Notes: a model not told the origin generated them from the sequence alone. A stretch of DNA of 64,000 nt from Bacteroidota bacterium (GCA_023399595.1 JAEWOR010000063.1:1-64000), one strand, 5' to 3'; counted from the first letter of the stretch, positions 7,819-17,912 are shown. Made by a program: numbers and translations.

Positions 7819-9793
7819 GTACGATAGCAAACGTAAAAGAACGTTAAGATGGGGTTACCTCTTTGCGGTGGTTGCTTTGTGCTTGTTTGCGGTGTTTTTG
7901 GGGAGAATAGTTGTTTTGCAAAACACTAATGTTCAGGAGATTAAAGATGATTATATCAATAAAAACTACCGTGAAGCTACTTTAAAAGCTGCTCGTGGAA
8001 ATCTTTTTGCTTCGGACGGATCTATTTTGGCGACTACGGTAATGCGCTATGATATTTTTCTAGATTTCAAAACTATTAAAGACACTGTTTACGATAATAA
8101 TATTGTCGCGCTTACGGATTCTCTATCTAAAATGTTTGGAAAATCTGCATCAGAGTTTCGTCAAAAATTCGATATTCAAAAGAAAAAGAAAAACCAATAT
8201 TATATGTTGGTGAAAGGTTTGGATTTCGATCAGTATGATAGAATTCGCAAGTTCCCGATCTTTAAAAGAGGTAAAAATAAAGGAGGTTTTATTGTAGATA
8301 GAAATTACAAACGAGAATTAGCAACGTCAGAAATTGGTGAAGGAACCATTGGAATGGACAATGGAACTTACAAATCTGGTTTGGAAGGTGCTTTCTCAAA
8401 ATATCTAACAGGAACCAATGGTAAAAGGTTAGAGCAAAGAATTAATTCTTCTCAATGGAAACCAATCGATTATTGGAAAGTTAAAGAACCTGTAGATGGA
8501 CAAGATGTTTACACAACTTTGGATTTAAGGATTCAGGATATTGCACATTCCGCTTTGGAAAAACAATTGGTGAATTTTGAAGCTAAACACGGTACAGTTA
8601 TCGTAATGGAGGTGGAAACGGGAAAAGTTCGTGCAATGGTCAACCTAAGAAGAACTGATGAAGGAGAATATATTGACGCTTATAATTATGCCATAAAAGA
8701 CAATATTGAACCTGGATCAACCTTCAAAACAGTTTCTTTATTGGCTGCGATGGATGATGGTTTTATAGATGAAAATACCACTGTAAATGTTGGTAATGGA
8801 GTTTGGACGTACGCTAAACAAAGAATTTCTGATGGTCACGGTGGTGGAACATATGAAATTAGTGATGTTTTAGCGAAATCTAGTAATGTGGGAACAGCAA
8901 AACTTATCACCCAATATTATGCAGATAAGCCTCAGGTTTTCTTAGATCATCTTAAAAAGTGGAAGCTTTTTGATAAAATGGATATAGAACTTCCGGGAAT
9001 TACAAAACCAAAAATTGTAACTCCTGATAATAAGAGATGGAATGCTGCAACTTTGGCTTCTATTTCTTACGGATATTCATCCAATATCAATCTTTTACAA
9101 TTGGCAACTTTTTATAATGGTATTGCGAACAATGGGAAAATGCTAAAGCCTTTATTTATAGATAAAATAATGAAGGATGGTAAAGTGAATTTCGAAGCTA
9201 AACCACAAATTTTAGTTAAGAAAATGGCTTCAGAAAAAGCAATTGGAATGATGACCAGTGCGCTTACAAAAGCCGTTGAAAAAGGAACAGCAAAAAGTAT
9301 TTTCACACCTAACCTTAAAATGGCTGGGAAAACAGGTACCGCAAGATTTGAATATTGGTTACCTGGCCCAATGAAGTATCGCGCTTCATTTGCGGGTTTT
9401 TATCCTGCAGATAAACCAAAATATACTTGTTATGTTATGGTTAGCGAACCGAATACAGCAAAAGGTTTTTACGGAGGAACGGTTTCGGCGCCCGTATTTA
9501 AAGAAATTGCAGGGAAAACATTCCTTAAAACACCTCAAAATATTGAAAAAGAAATGTTGGTGGACAAAAAGGTGAACCTTAACAAAATGGTGGAACCTAA
9601 TGTGAAAGTAAAAGTTAACGATAAAAAGATGCCTAATGTAGTTGGTTTAATAGGTAAAAATATTATTCCACAGCTTGAAAACATGGGCTACAGAGTGGAT
9701 TATAAAGGAGTAGGGAAAATTAGGGAGCAGTTTCCTCTAGAGGGTACAAGCATTAAGAAAAATCAGAGAATTTATCTTTCACTTCAAAACTAA
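7802..9793 (+). CDS. ftsI: Septal peptidoglycan transpeptidase FtsI (PBP3-type) with C-terminal PASTA domain
   Basis: 663 residues. Short cytoplasmic tail, one membrane segment (about 18-38), PBP dimer domain (about 60-215) and transpeptidase domain with S306-TFK309 (PGSTFKTVS), the SxN motif S360-S-N362 and KTG 510-512. The last about 50 residues (MPNVVGLIGKNIIPQLENMG onward) form a PASTA domain, common in Bacteroidota and Gram-positive division PBPs but absent from E. coli FtsI. It cross-links septal peptidoglycan with FtsW, and starts inside ftsL, suggesting coupling. Confidence 0.95.
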   Translation: MQNQNEYDSKRKRTLRWGYLFAVVALCLFAVFLGRIVVLQNTNVQEIKDDYINKNYREATLKAARGNLFASDGSILATTVMRYDIFLDFKTIKDTVYDNNIVALTDSLSKMFGKSASEFRQKFDIQKKKKNQYYMLVKGLDFDQYDRIRKFPIFKRGKNKGGFIVDRNYKRELATSEIGEGTIGMDNGTYKSGLEGAFSKYLTGTNGKRLEQRINSSQWKPIDYWKVKEPVDGQDVYTTLDLRIQDIAHSALEKQLVNFEAKHGTVIVMEVETGKVRAMVNLRRTDEGEYIDAYNYAIKDNIEPGSTFKTVSLLAAMDDGFIDENTTVNVGNGVWTYAKQRISDGHGGGTYEISDVLAKSSNVGTAKLITQYYADKPQVFLDHLKKWKLFDKMDIELPGITKPKIVTPDNKRWNAATLASISYGYSSNINLLQLATFYNGIANNGKMLKPLFIDKIMKDGKVNFEAKPQILVKKMASEKAIGMMTSALTKAVEKGTAKSIFTPNLKMAGKTGTARFEYWLPGPMKYRASFAGFYPADKPKYTCYVMVSEPNTAKGFYGGTVSAPVFKEIAGKTFLKTPQNIEKEMLVDKKVNLNKMVEPNVKVKVNDKKMPNVVGLIGKNIIPQLENMGYRVDYKGVGKIREQFPLEGTSIKKNQRIYLSLQN

Positions 9794-9799
9794 AAAGAT

Positions 9800-11260
9800 A
9801 TGCAATTATTAGATGTATTAAACAGAATTTCAAGTATCAATATACAAGGGGAAACCCATATTGATGTTTCTGAAATTGTTTTCGATAGCAGAAAAGCTTC
9901 GGAAAATTCTCTTTATGTTGCTATCAAAGGAACGGTTTCGGATGGCCACGATTATATTCATGCAGCCGTGAAAAACGGTTCTAAAGTTGTTGTTTGTGAA
10001 GAAATGCCAGAAGAGACCAATGCTTATGTTACTTATGTTCAAGTAAAAGATTCTTCTAAAACTTTAGGGCATTTGGCTTCTAATTTTTATGGAAACCCAT
10101 CACATAATTTAAAATTAATTGGGGTTACGGGAACCAATGGTAAAACTTCTACAGCTACTTTGCTTTTTGATATTTTTAAAAATTTAGGATATCCTTCTGT
10201 ATTGCTATCAACGGTGGAAATTCGTTTGGTAGATGAGGTAATTCCTGCAACACATACAACGCCAGATATTATTACCATTAATAAAATTTTAGCGGATGCT
10301 GTAGATAAGGGTTGTGAATATGCTTTTATGGAAGTGAGCTCACACGGAATTGCACAAAACAGAATTGAAGGTTTACACTTTAAAATTGCAGGTTTCACCA
10401 ATCTTACACATGATCATTTAGATTATCATAAAACTTTTGAGGAATATCTTAAAGCTAAGAAAAGATTCTTTGATGAATTGGAAGATTCAGCGATTGCGAT
10501 TACCAATATTGATGATAAAAATGGCAATGTAATGTTGCAAAACTCCAAAGCCAAAAAAGTTTCCTACGCTATGAAAACCATGGCGGATTTTCATGGGAAA
10601 ATTTTGGAAGTGGATTTCAACGGAATGCTTCTTAACTTCAATGGAAAAGAATTTTGGACAACACTTACTGGTAAATTCAATGCTTATAATTTGCTTTTGG
10701 TTTTTGCTATTGCAGCAGAATTAGGTTTTGAGCAAGATGAAATTTTGAAATCAATTTCTAGTTTAAAGCGTGTTTCAGGAAGATTTGAAACCTTAAAATC
10801 AGACGGAGGAATCTTCTTTATTGTAGATTATGCGCATACTCCAGATGCTTTAGAAAATGTGTTGGATAGCATTAATGAAATACGTACTAAAAACGAAAGA
10901 TTGATTACCGTTTTCGGTTGTGGCGGAGATAGGGATCATTCTAAAAGACCAGAAATGGGAGATATTGCTTCTAGAAAATCAACTTTAGCAATTATTACTT
11001 CCGATAATCCTAGAACCGAGGATCCTTTGGCGATTATTAAAGAAATTGAAGCTGGAGTTCAACCACAAAATTTTAGTAAATATACTTCTATCCCAGATAG
11101 AAAAGAAGCGATAAAAATGGCGATAAAATTCGCCGAACCTAAAGATATAATTCTTGTAGCTGGAAAAGGGCACGAAACATATCAGGAAATAAACGGAGTT
11201 CGACATCATTTTGATGACAAAGAAGTGATTACAGAACTGTATAAATTAATGAGTAAATAA
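9800..11260 (+). CDS. murE: UDP-MurNAc-tripeptide synthetase MurE
   Basis: 486 residues. ATP-binding loop GVTGTNGKTST (about 107-117), Mur ligase central domain, and the C-terminal DNPR motif (in ITSDNPRTEDP, about 403-413) that marks enzymes adding meso-diaminopimelate. It adds the third stem-peptide residue in the cytoplasm. Six bases after ftsI. The next gene, mraY, follows after a repeat-rich spacer; murF, its usual neighbour in many bacteria, is not in this cluster. Confidence 0.96.
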   Translation: MQLLDVLNRISSINIQGETHIDVSEIVFDSRKASENSLYVAIKGTVSDGHDYIHAAVKNGSKVVVCEEMPEETNAYVTYVQVKDSSKTLGHLASNFYGNPSHNLKLIGVTGTNGKTSTATLLFDIFKNLGYPSVLLSTVEIRLVDEVIPATHTTPDIITINKILADAVDKGCEYAFMEVSSHGIAQNRIEGLHFKIAGFTNLTHDHLDYHKTFEEYLKAKKRFFDELEDSAIAITNIDDKNGNVMLQNSKAKKVSYAMKTMADFHGKILEVDFNGMLLNFNGKEFWTTLTGKFNAYNLLLVFAIAAELGFEQDEILKSISSLKRVSGRFETLKSDGGIFFIVDYAHTPDALENVLDSINEIRTKNERLITVFGCGGDRDHSKRPEMGDIASRKSTLAIITSDNPRTEDPLAIIKEIEAGVQPQNFSKYTSIPDRKEAIKMAIKFAEPKDIILVAGKGHETYQEINGVRHHFDDKEVITELYKLMSK

Positions 11261-11282
11261 AATTGAAAGATGAAGAAATTGG

Positions 11283-11345
11283 GGAATGGGGAAATTTTAA
11301 CAATAAAAAATCTCACACCTCAAATCTCAAATCTTAAAATCTAAA
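11283..11345 (+). repeat. Degenerate short-word repeats between murE and mraY
   Basis: The 88-base spacer contains TGGGGAA twice in tandem around 11280-11293, and TCAAATC twice in tandem (11320-11333) followed by TTAAAATC and TAAAAAT. It looks like a decayed 7-8 bp tandem array. No ORF or hairpin of note is present. Confidence 0.5.
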
Positions 11346-11348
11346 AAT

Positions 11349-12590
11349 ATGTTATACTATCTCTACGAATATCTTACCCAGCATGGAATTCACGTTCCAG
11401 GATTAGGAATGTTGAAATACATCTCCTTCAGAGCGGGAATGGCGGTTTTAATGTCGCTTGTAATTGCTTTGGTGTATGGCAAAAGGATTATCAATTACCT
11501 TAGAAGAAAGCAGATGGGAGAGTTGGTAAGAGATTTAGGACTGGACGGACAAAAACAAAAGGAGGGAACCCCTACAATGGGGGGGCTTATTGTTATTATT
11601 GCTACCATTATTCCAGTGATTTTATTTACGAGAATTACCAATGTGTACATCGTTTTACTCTTGGTAACGGTCGTTTGGATGGGAGCCATTGGCTTTTTAG
11701 ATGATTATTTAAAGAAAGTAAAGAAAAATAAAGACGGCTTAAAAGGAAAATTCAAAGTAATTGGACAAGTTGGTTTAGGGTTAATTATTGGTATTACAAT
11801 GTATTTTCATCCTGATATTACGGTGAAAAGAAAGTATTCTGATGCTAAAGTGGTTAACAGGAATGATGTTGAGAGCAATTTTATGCCAACAGAAAAAGCT
11901 ACAGTTTCTACGGTTCCTTTTGCTAAAAATAATGAATTTGACTACAGTGGGATTCTATTTTGGATGGATGAAGAACAAGCTCACGAATGGTCTTGGGTAA
12001 TTTTTATTCCTGTGGTAATTTTTATTGTGACTGCAGTTTCTAACGGAGCGAATATTACCGATGGAATTGATGGTCTTGCCGCGGGAACAAGTGCTGTCAT
12101 ATTGCTTACTTTGGCATTTTTCGCCTATGTTTCTGGGAACATTATTTTTGCGGATTATCTTAATATTATGTTCCTTCCCAATATGGGTGAAGCCACTATT
12201 TTTGCAGTCGCCATGGTGGGAGCTGTTATTGGTTTCTTTTGGTACAATACTTATCCTGCTCAGGTTTTTATGGGCGATACAGGAAGTTTAATGTTGGGAG
12301 GTGTTATTGCTGTTTTGGCTATTATTTTAAGAAAAGAACTCATGATTCCTGTGCTTTGTGGAATTTTCTTGATAGAAAATATCTCTGTAGTGCTTCAGGT
12401 AGTTGTTTTCAAATACAGAAAAAGAAAATATGGGATAGAATATGCCCAAAATCATAGATTGTTTAAGATGTCTCCATTGCATCACCATTATCAGAAGGAA
12501 GGATTTCACGAGAGTAAAATTGTAAACCGTATGATTATTATTAGTGTAATGTTGGCGATAGTTTGTTTAATCACATTAAAAATTAGATAA
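11349..12590 (+). CDS. mraY: Phospho-MurNAc-pentapeptide-transferase MraY
   Basis: 413 residues, about 50 longer than the E. coli enzyme. Polytopic membrane protein; GTPTMGGLIV (about 74-83), the catalytic FLDDYLKK (about 115-122), ANITDGIDGLAAG (about 235-247) and MGDTGSLMLGG (about 309-319) with the C-terminal SPLHHHYQ are the MraY signature blocks. The extra length is a soluble insertion around residues 157-215 between membrane segments, commonly present in Bacteroidota MraY. It makes lipid I from UDP-MurNAc-pentapeptide and undecaprenyl phosphate. Confidence 0.97.
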   Translation: MLYYLYEYLTQHGIHVPGLGMLKYISFRAGMAVLMSLVIALVYGKRIINYLRRKQMGELVRDLGLDGQKQKEGTPTMGGLIVIIATIIPVILFTRITNVYIVLLLVTVVWMGAIGFLDDYLKKVKKNKDGLKGKFKVIGQVGLGLIIGITMYFHPDITVKRKYSDAKVVNRNDVESNFMPTEKATVSTVPFAKNNEFDYSGILFWMDEEQAHEWSWVIFIPVVIFIVTAVSNGANITDGIDGLAAGTSAVILLTLAFFAYVSGNIIFADYLNIMFLPNMGEATIFAVAMVGAVIGFFWYNTYPAQVFMGDTGSLMLGGVIAVLAIILRKELMIPVLCGIFLIENISVVLQVVVFKYRKRKYGIEYAQNHRLFKMSPLHHHYQKEGFHESKIVNRMIIISVMLAIVCLITLKIR

Positions 12591-12596
12591 AATTAA

Positions 12597-12648
12597 AAGC
12601 TGTAGGCAATAAGCATAATGCTTAAAGCATATAGCAAAAAGCCTTTAT
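12597..12648 (+). repeat. AAGC/GCTT word-repeat spacer between mraY and murD
   Basis: The spacer is built of GCAATAAGC, AAGCATAATGCTT, GCTTAAAGC and ATAGC words, many mutually palindromic. The words GCAATAAGC and ATGCTTAAAG recur (one inverted) in the secA upstream spacer at 30481-30616. Confidence 0.5.
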
Positions 12649-12651
12649 AGT

Positions 12652-13983
12652 ATGAAAATAGTTGTTTTAGGAGGTGGTGAAAGCGGTTGTGGTGCTGCTT
12701 ATTTAGCTAAAAAGAAAGGTTTGGAGGTTTTTCTTTCAGACAAAGGAGCTATTAAAGAGGAGTACAAGAAATTTCTTATTGAAAATCAAATAGATTTTGA
12801 AGAAGAGAATCATGATGAAGAACGTATTTTAAATGCTGAATGGATTGTAAAAAGCCCAGGAGTTCCAAAAAAAGCGGATATTATTCTGAAAATTCAACAA
12901 AAAGGAATTCGTATTTCTTCAGAAATTGAATTCGCTGCTGAATTTACAGATGCTAAAATTATCGCCATTACAGGAAGCAACGGCAAAACAACTACCACTT
13001 CTTTGGTGTATCATATTTTAAAAAACGACAACTTAAACGTTGGTTTGGGTGGAAACATTGGGAAAAGCTTTGCAAAGCAAGTTGCAGACGATAATAGAGA
13101 TTATTATGTGTTGGAAGTGAGTTCTTTCCAGTTGGATGATATTCAGAATTTCAGGCCTTATATTTCTTTGTTGTTGAATTTGTCTCAGGATCATTTGGAT
13201 CAGTACAATTACAATTATGAGGAATATGCAATGGCAAAATTCCGAATTACTGAAAATCAGGAAAATGATAATTTTTTCATCTATAATAAAGATGATGAAA
13301 TGAGCAAAAATATTCTTGAGAAATTAGAAGTAAGAGCTCAGACAATTCCTTTTTCAACCAAAGAAAAGTTAGATAAAGGAGGTTTTATAGATTCAGATTC
13401 AATTGTGGTGAAACTCCAAGATGAATTCTCAATGAAAATTGATGAGTTATCTTTAATGGGAATGCACAATGTGGCTAATAGTTTGGCGGCTTCTATTGCT
13501 GGTAAATTATTAAATATTAGTAACGAAAGTATTAGAAATTCTTTAATGACTTTCCAAGCTGTAGAACATCGTTTAGAATTTGTAGCAGAAATTGGTGGCG
13601 TAAAGTTCATTAATGATAGCAAAGCAACGAACGTAAATGCTACTTATTACGCTTTAGAAAGCATGAAAACACCAACCGTTTGGATTGTTGGTGGAAAAGA
13701 TAAAGGAAATGATTATTCCGAGATTGATGACTTGGTGAAGAAAAAAGTAAAAGCCATAGTTTGTCTAGGGCTTGATAATCAGAAAATTATAGAATTCTTT
13801 AGAGATAAAAAAGAATTTATTTATGATACATCAAGTATGGAAGAAGCAGTAGCGGTTTGTAAAAACATTGCTAAAACTGGTGATACGGTTTTATTGTCGC
13901 CTTGTTGCGCAAGTTTTGACCTTTTCAAAAGCTATGAAGATAGAGGAGACCAGTTTAAAAAACAAGTTCTAAAAAGCATCTAA
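12652..13983 (+). CDS. murD: UDP-MurNAc-L-alanine-D-glutamate ligase MurD
   Basis: 443 residues. N-terminal Rossmann-like VLGGGESGCGAAYLA (about 4-18), Mur ligase ATP loop ITGSNGKTTTTSLV (about 105-118), QDHLDQY in the central domain, FINDSKATNVNATYYAL (about 321-337) and the C-terminal LLSPCCASFDLFKSYEDRG (about 415-433) are all typical of MurD. It adds D-glutamate to UDP-MurNAc-L-Ala in the cytoplasm. Confidence 0.96.
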   Translation: MKIVVLGGGESGCGAAYLAKKKGLEVFLSDKGAIKEEYKKFLIENQIDFEEENHDEERILNAEWIVKSPGVPKKADIILKIQQKGIRISSEIEFAAEFTDAKIIAITGSNGKTTTTSLVYHILKNDNLNVGLGGNIGKSFAKQVADDNRDYYVLEVSSFQLDDIQNFRPYISLLLNLSQDHLDQYNYNYEEYAMAKFRITENQENDNFFIYNKDDEMSKNILEKLEVRAQTIPFSTKEKLDKGGFIDSDSIVVKLQDEFSMKIDELSLMGMHNVANSLAASIAGKLLNISNESIRNSLMTFQAVEHRLEFVAEIGGVKFINDSKATNVNATYYALESMKTPTVWIVGGKDKGNDYSEIDDLVKKKVKAIVCLGLDNQKIIEFFRDKKEFIYDTSSMEEAVAVCKNIAKTGDTVLLSPCCASFDLFKSYEDRGDQFKKQVLKSI

Positions 13984-14041
13984 AAAAATAAAAATAAGTT
14001 AAAAGTCAGTGTGCTTTTTACATTATACATTTAACAACAAA

Positions 14042-15289
14042 ATGAACGAACAAAAAATAGAAAATAACGAAAGTAAATTCGAGTTTCTGAAGGGTGATAA
14101 AGTACTTTGGATGGTCATTCTTGTGATCTCGATATTTTCTATTTTCCCAGTATATTCTGCAAGTTCCAACTTAGAATATATTGTAAATAACGGAACTACA
14201 ACAGGGCACGTTTTAAAACACATGTTCTTTGTACTTCTAGGTTTAGGAATTATGAGGTTGGTAGGAACCATAAAATACGAATACATTGGTAAACTCAGCA
14301 GTCTTTTGCTAGGGATTATGGTGATATTGCTTGTTTTCACTATGTTTTCAGGACAAACTATTGATGGCGCTAGTGCTTCTCGTTGGCTAAAAATACCTGG
14401 AACACCAATTTCTTTTCAGCCTTCCTCTTTTGCTTTTTTAATGTTGATTATTTATTTGTGCAGATACCTCACAAAGAAAATCAAAAGAGATCGATTACCA
14501 TTTGAAAATATACTTTATATTTTTGGACCAATTCTATTGGTTTTCATTTTGGTAGCAAAAGACAATGGTTCTACAGCATTAATGATTTTAATGGTTTCTA
14601 TTGCAGTTCTTATTATTGGTCAGCTCAATTGGAAGTATATTGCAGGGTTCATTTCTATATCCGTGCTAGCGGTAATTCTATTTTTATTAGTAGCATTAAA
14701 TACCAATATGATTGGTGGAAACCGTGTTCACACTTGGATGAGTCGTATTGAAACTTTTACTTCTTCAAAAGCAAAAACCGCTGATGTAGATGATGAAAGT
14801 TTGAAAGCAAAAAATTATCAAGTAATGCAAGCCAAAGCGGCAATTGTACATGGTGGAATTACAGGAATGGGGCCAGGGAAAAGTGCATTAAAACAAACAT
14901 TACCCCAATCCGCTTCAGATTTTATTTTTGCCATTATAATTGAAGAATATGGTCTTTTGGGAGGTGCGTTTCTAATTGCTCTGTATCTCATTATGATTGT
15001 AAGAATTGTAATGATTGCTAGTAAAATGCCAGCTTTCTTTGGATCGCTTTTGGTGCTCAGTTTAGGGATAATGATTTTTGTGCAGCTCGCAGTGAATATT
15101 GCTGTTGCCGTTAATTTAATTCCAGTTACGGGACAACCGTTGCCACTAATTAGTTATGGTGGAACATCTATGTTGGTAACTTATTTACAATTAGGAATTA
15201 TATTGAATATAAGTTCAAGAATTCAGATATACGATGAAGAAGGAATGGGAAAAAAACAAAATGTAGAAGAAATTAATGATATTGCGTAA
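14042..15289 (+). CDS. ftsW: Lipid II polymerase FtsW (SEDS family)
   Basis: 415 residues from the ATG at 14042; an upstream in-frame ATG at 14009 would add residues lying in the spacer. About ten membrane segments. The SEDS signatures are visible: DGASASRWLKIPG after the fourth segment, KDNGSTALMILM with the catalytic-region Asp, and the C-terminal NLIPVTGQPLPLISYGGTS. FtsW polymerises lipid II at the septum together with FtsI, encoded in the same cluster. Confidence 0.95.
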   Translation: MNEQKIENNESKFEFLKGDKVLWMVILVISIFSIFPVYSASSNLEYIVNNGTTTGHVLKHMFFVLLGLGIMRLVGTIKYEYIGKLSSLLLGIMVILLVFTMFSGQTIDGASASRWLKIPGTPISFQPSSFAFLMLIIYLCRYLTKKIKRDRLPFENILYIFGPILLVFILVAKDNGSTALMILMVSIAVLIIGQLNWKYIAGFISISVLAVILFLLVALNTNMIGGNRVHTWMSRIETFTSSKAKTADVDDESLKAKNYQVMQAKAAIVHGGITGMGPGKSALKQTLPQSASDFIFAIIIEEYGLLGGAFLIALYLIMIVRIVMIASKMPAFFGSLLVLSLGIMIFVQLAVNIAVAVNLIPVTGQPLPLISYGGTSMLVTYLQLGIILNISSRIQIYDEEGMGKKQNVEEINDIA

Positions 15290-15291
15290 TC

Positions 15292-15343
15292 GTAGGAATT
15301 CGTTTTACGATCTTTAGGAATTCGCCTCGAGACGAATTCCTAC
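15292..15343. repeat. Three-copy GTAGGAATTCG repeat with alternative stems
   Basis: Two direct copies of TAGGAATTCG (15293-15302, 15315-15324) and one inverted copy CGAATTCCTA (15333-15342) lie between ftsW and murG. The inverted copy can pair with either direct copy; the outer pairing covers GTAGGAATTCGT with ACGAATTCCTAC, 12 bp. There is no T tract, so it need not terminate transcription; it may be a REP-like unit. Confidence 0.7.
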
Positions 15344-15375
15344 AAAAAACGGCCAATTTCTACAAACAGAAAAGA

Positions 15376-16476
15376 ATGAACAAATTAAGAGTAATATTAT
15401 CAGGTGGCGGAACAGGAGGACATATCTTCCCAGCAATTGCCATTGCAGATGAAATCAAGAAAAGGTTTCCTGATGCTGAATTTTTGTTCATTGGTGCGAA
15501 CGGTAAAATGGAGATGGAAAAAGTTCCGAATGCAGGTTATAAAATTGAAGGTTTAAACATCGCAGGATTCGACAGAGGAAACCTATTGAAAAACATTGGA
15601 CTTCCTTTTAAATTAATTTCAAGTCTTAGTAAAGCTAAAAGAATTATTAAAGACTTCAAGCCCAATTTTGTGGTGGGAACAGGAGGTTTTGCGAGTGGAC
15701 CAGCTTTATACATGGCTTCAAAACTAGGAATTCCCACTTTTATTCAAGAACAGAATTCCTTGCCAGGAAAAACCAATACTGTAAATGGTAAAAAGGCAAA
15801 AGCTGTGTTTACGGCCTATCCTAATATGGAGCATTTTTTCCCGAATACAACGGTTTTTTTCTTAGGAAATCCTATTCGCGAGAATATTGTTTCAGGGATG
15901 ATGAATTCCACTGAAGCAAAAGAAAAGTTAGGGTTAGATAAAAATAAACTTACCATTCTTTCAGTGGGGGGTTCATTGGGTTCAAGAACTATTAATAACG
16001 CTTGGAAAGACAATTTAGCGAAGCTAGAAGAAAAAGGCTATCAACTTATCTGGCAAACTGGGAAATTAGATTATGATGCTTTGAGTAAAGAAATTCAAAT
16101 TTCAGATCTTCAATCTCAAATCCAAATGAAGGAATTTATTTACGATATGGAAGTCGCTTATTCGGCGGCAGATGTTATTGTTTCCAGAGCAGGAGCTATA
16201 GCTATTTCGGAATTAGCGGTGGCTCAAAAAGCGGTTTTGTTGGTTCCTTTTCCGTTTGCAGCGGAGGATCATCAAACTAAAAATGCCATGAATTTGGTGG
16301 AGAAAAATGCTGCAAGAATGGTGAGAGATTCAGAAATGAATGAAAAATTCTGGACAATCCTTGAAGAATTATGTGAAAATCAATCTTTAAGAAACGAAAT
16401 GTCTCAAAACATTAAAACATTTGCAAAACCTTTCGCAGCTAAAGAAATTGTGGATGAAATTTTTAAACAAATGTAG
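15376..16476 (+). CDS. murG: UDP-GlcNAc:lipid I N-acetylglucosaminyltransferase MurG
   Basis: 366 residues, a GT28 glycosyltransferase. The glycine-rich SGGGTGGHIFPA (about 9-20), VGTGGFASGPALYMAS (about 98-113), IQEQNSLPGKTN (about 120-131), SVGGSLGSRTINNAW and the UDP-GlcNAc binding SRAGAIAISELA (about 275-286) are the MurG signature regions. It converts lipid I to lipid II on the inner face of the membrane. Confidence 0.97.
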   Translation: MNKLRVILSGGGTGGHIFPAIAIADEIKKRFPDAEFLFIGANGKMEMEKVPNAGYKIEGLNIAGFDRGNLLKNIGLPFKLISSLSKAKRIIKDFKPNFVVGTGGFASGPALYMASKLGIPTFIQEQNSLPGKTNTVNGKKAKAVFTAYPNMEHFFPNTTVFFLGNPIRENIVSGMMNSTEAKEKLGLDKNKLTILSVGGSLGSRTINNAWKDNLAKLEEKGYQLIWQTGKLDYDALSKEIQISDLQSQIQMKEFIYDMEVAYSAADVIVSRAGAIAISELAVAQKAVLLVPFPFAAEDHQTKNAMNLVEKNAARMVRDSEMNEKFWTILEELCENQSLRNEMSQNIKTFAKPFAAKEIVDEIFKQM

Positions 16477-16548
16477 AAAGTAGAATTGTAAATGTAAAAA
16501 TGATTTTCATAAATACACTTTACATGCATACACTAATACAATAAGAAA

Positions 16549-17904
16549 ATGAATATTTTAAATACATACCAAAATTATTATTTCGTAGGAATCGGAGGAA
16601 TCGGAATGAGTGCATTGGCTCGTTACTTCCACGCTTCTGGGAAAAATGTTTTGGGTTATGACAAAACCAATACAAAACTCACCCAACAACTTCTTTCAGA
16701 GGGTATTGAGATTAGTTTTGAAGATAATATCGATGAAAAAATCAAAGGACTTTCCAAAGAAAACACGTTGGTTATTTTCACACCAGCTATTAAAAAATTA
16801 GGAATCCTTGATTATTTCAGTCAGAATGGGTTTGAGATTTTAAAAAGAGCAAAAGTTTTAGGTTTAATTACAGAAAGCTCTGAATGTATAGCTGTTGCAG
16901 GAACGCATGGTAAAACAACAACGTCTACCCTAATTTCACACTTATCAAAAGAAGCTAATTTGCCGTTTTCGTGTTTCTTAGGAGGGATTTCAGAGAATTT
17001 TAAATCGAATTTCCTTTATAATGGAAACAAATATTCGGTTGCAGAAGCGGATGAATACGACAGAAGTTTCCTAAATCTATCACCAGATTGGGCGGTGGTA
17101 ACTTCCACAGATGCGGATCATTTGGATATTTATGGTGACAAAAACCATATTGAAGAAGGTTTCCGTCAGTTTGCAGCTTTAGTTCCTCATGATAATCATC
17201 TTTTTGTAAGAAAAGGTATCGAGATTGGAAGGCCTCATAAAACTTATGCAGTGAATGAAGTTGCGGATTATTATTCGGATAATTTGAGAATGGATCATGA
17301 TAAAATTTATTTTGATTTCCATACTCCAACCGAAAAAATCACGGATTTTGTTTGGGAAATTCCAGGAATTCACAATGTAGAAAATGCAACGGTGGCTCTG
17401 GCTATTCTTCACAATTTAAAGGTTGATTTTGAAACTCTAAAAAAGGGGATTGCTTCATTCAAAGGGATTAAAAGAAGATATACCAAGCATTTTTATGGAG
17501 ATAAAATCTATATCGATGATTATGCACATCACCCAACAGAGATTAATGCTGTTTTAGATTCTGTGAGAAGGTTTTATCCTGAAAAGAAAATGTTGGTGGT
17601 TTTCCAACCACATTTGTTCAGCAGAACAAGGGATTTTGCAGATGGTTTTGCAGAAAGCCTAAGCAAAGCAGATGAGCTTATCCTTTTAGATATTTATCCA
17701 GCTCGTGAACTGCAAGAAAACTTTGTAGGAATTACCTCTTCTTGGTTATTGGATAAAGTGAATTTAGAAAAGAAAGAAGTATCTACTTTACAAGATGCTT
17801 TTGCAAAAATAAAAGAAAAAGATTTTGATATTGTACTCACCGTTGGAGCAGGAAATATAGACACGCTTTATGATCCAGTTTGTGAGTGGTTAAGTAAAAG
17901 GTAA
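16549..17904 (+). CDS. murC: UDP-MurNAc-L-alanine ligase MurC
   Basis: 451 residues. FVGIGGIGMSALARY (about 12-26) is the N-terminal UDP-binding loop, VAGTHGKTTTSTLI (about 121-134) the ATP loop, SVAEADEYDRSFL (about 163-175) the central motif and YIDDYAHHPTEI (about 321-332) the C-terminal block of MurC. It catalyses the first amino acid addition of the stem peptide. The spacer before it is AT-rich with TACACT and GTAAATG words. Confidence 0.97.
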   Translation: MNILNTYQNYYFVGIGGIGMSALARYFHASGKNVLGYDKTNTKLTQQLLSEGIEISFEDNIDEKIKGLSKENTLVIFTPAIKKLGILDYFSQNGFEILKRAKVLGLITESSECIAVAGTHGKTTTSTLISHLSKEANLPFSCFLGGISENFKSNFLYNGNKYSVAEADEYDRSFLNLSPDWAVVTSTDADHLDIYGDKNHIEEGFRQFAALVPHDNHLFVRKGIEIGRPHKTYAVNEVADYYSDNLRMDHDKIYFDFHTPTEKITDFVWEIPGIHNVENATVALAILHNLKVDFETLKKGIASFKGIKRRYTKHFYGDKIYIDDYAHHPTEINAVLDSVRRFYPEKKMLVVFQPHLFSRTRDFADGFAESLSKADELILLDIYPARELQENFVGITSSWLLDKVNLEKKEVSTLQDAFAKIKEKDFDIVLTVGAGNIDTLYDPVCEWLSKR

Positions 17905-17912
17905 GAGATTTT

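Noticed and set aside
17000..17412. Overlapping minus-strand ORFs in murC
   Set aside because: They are in antisense frames of a conserved gene and encode low-complexity His/Asn/Ile-rich sequence.
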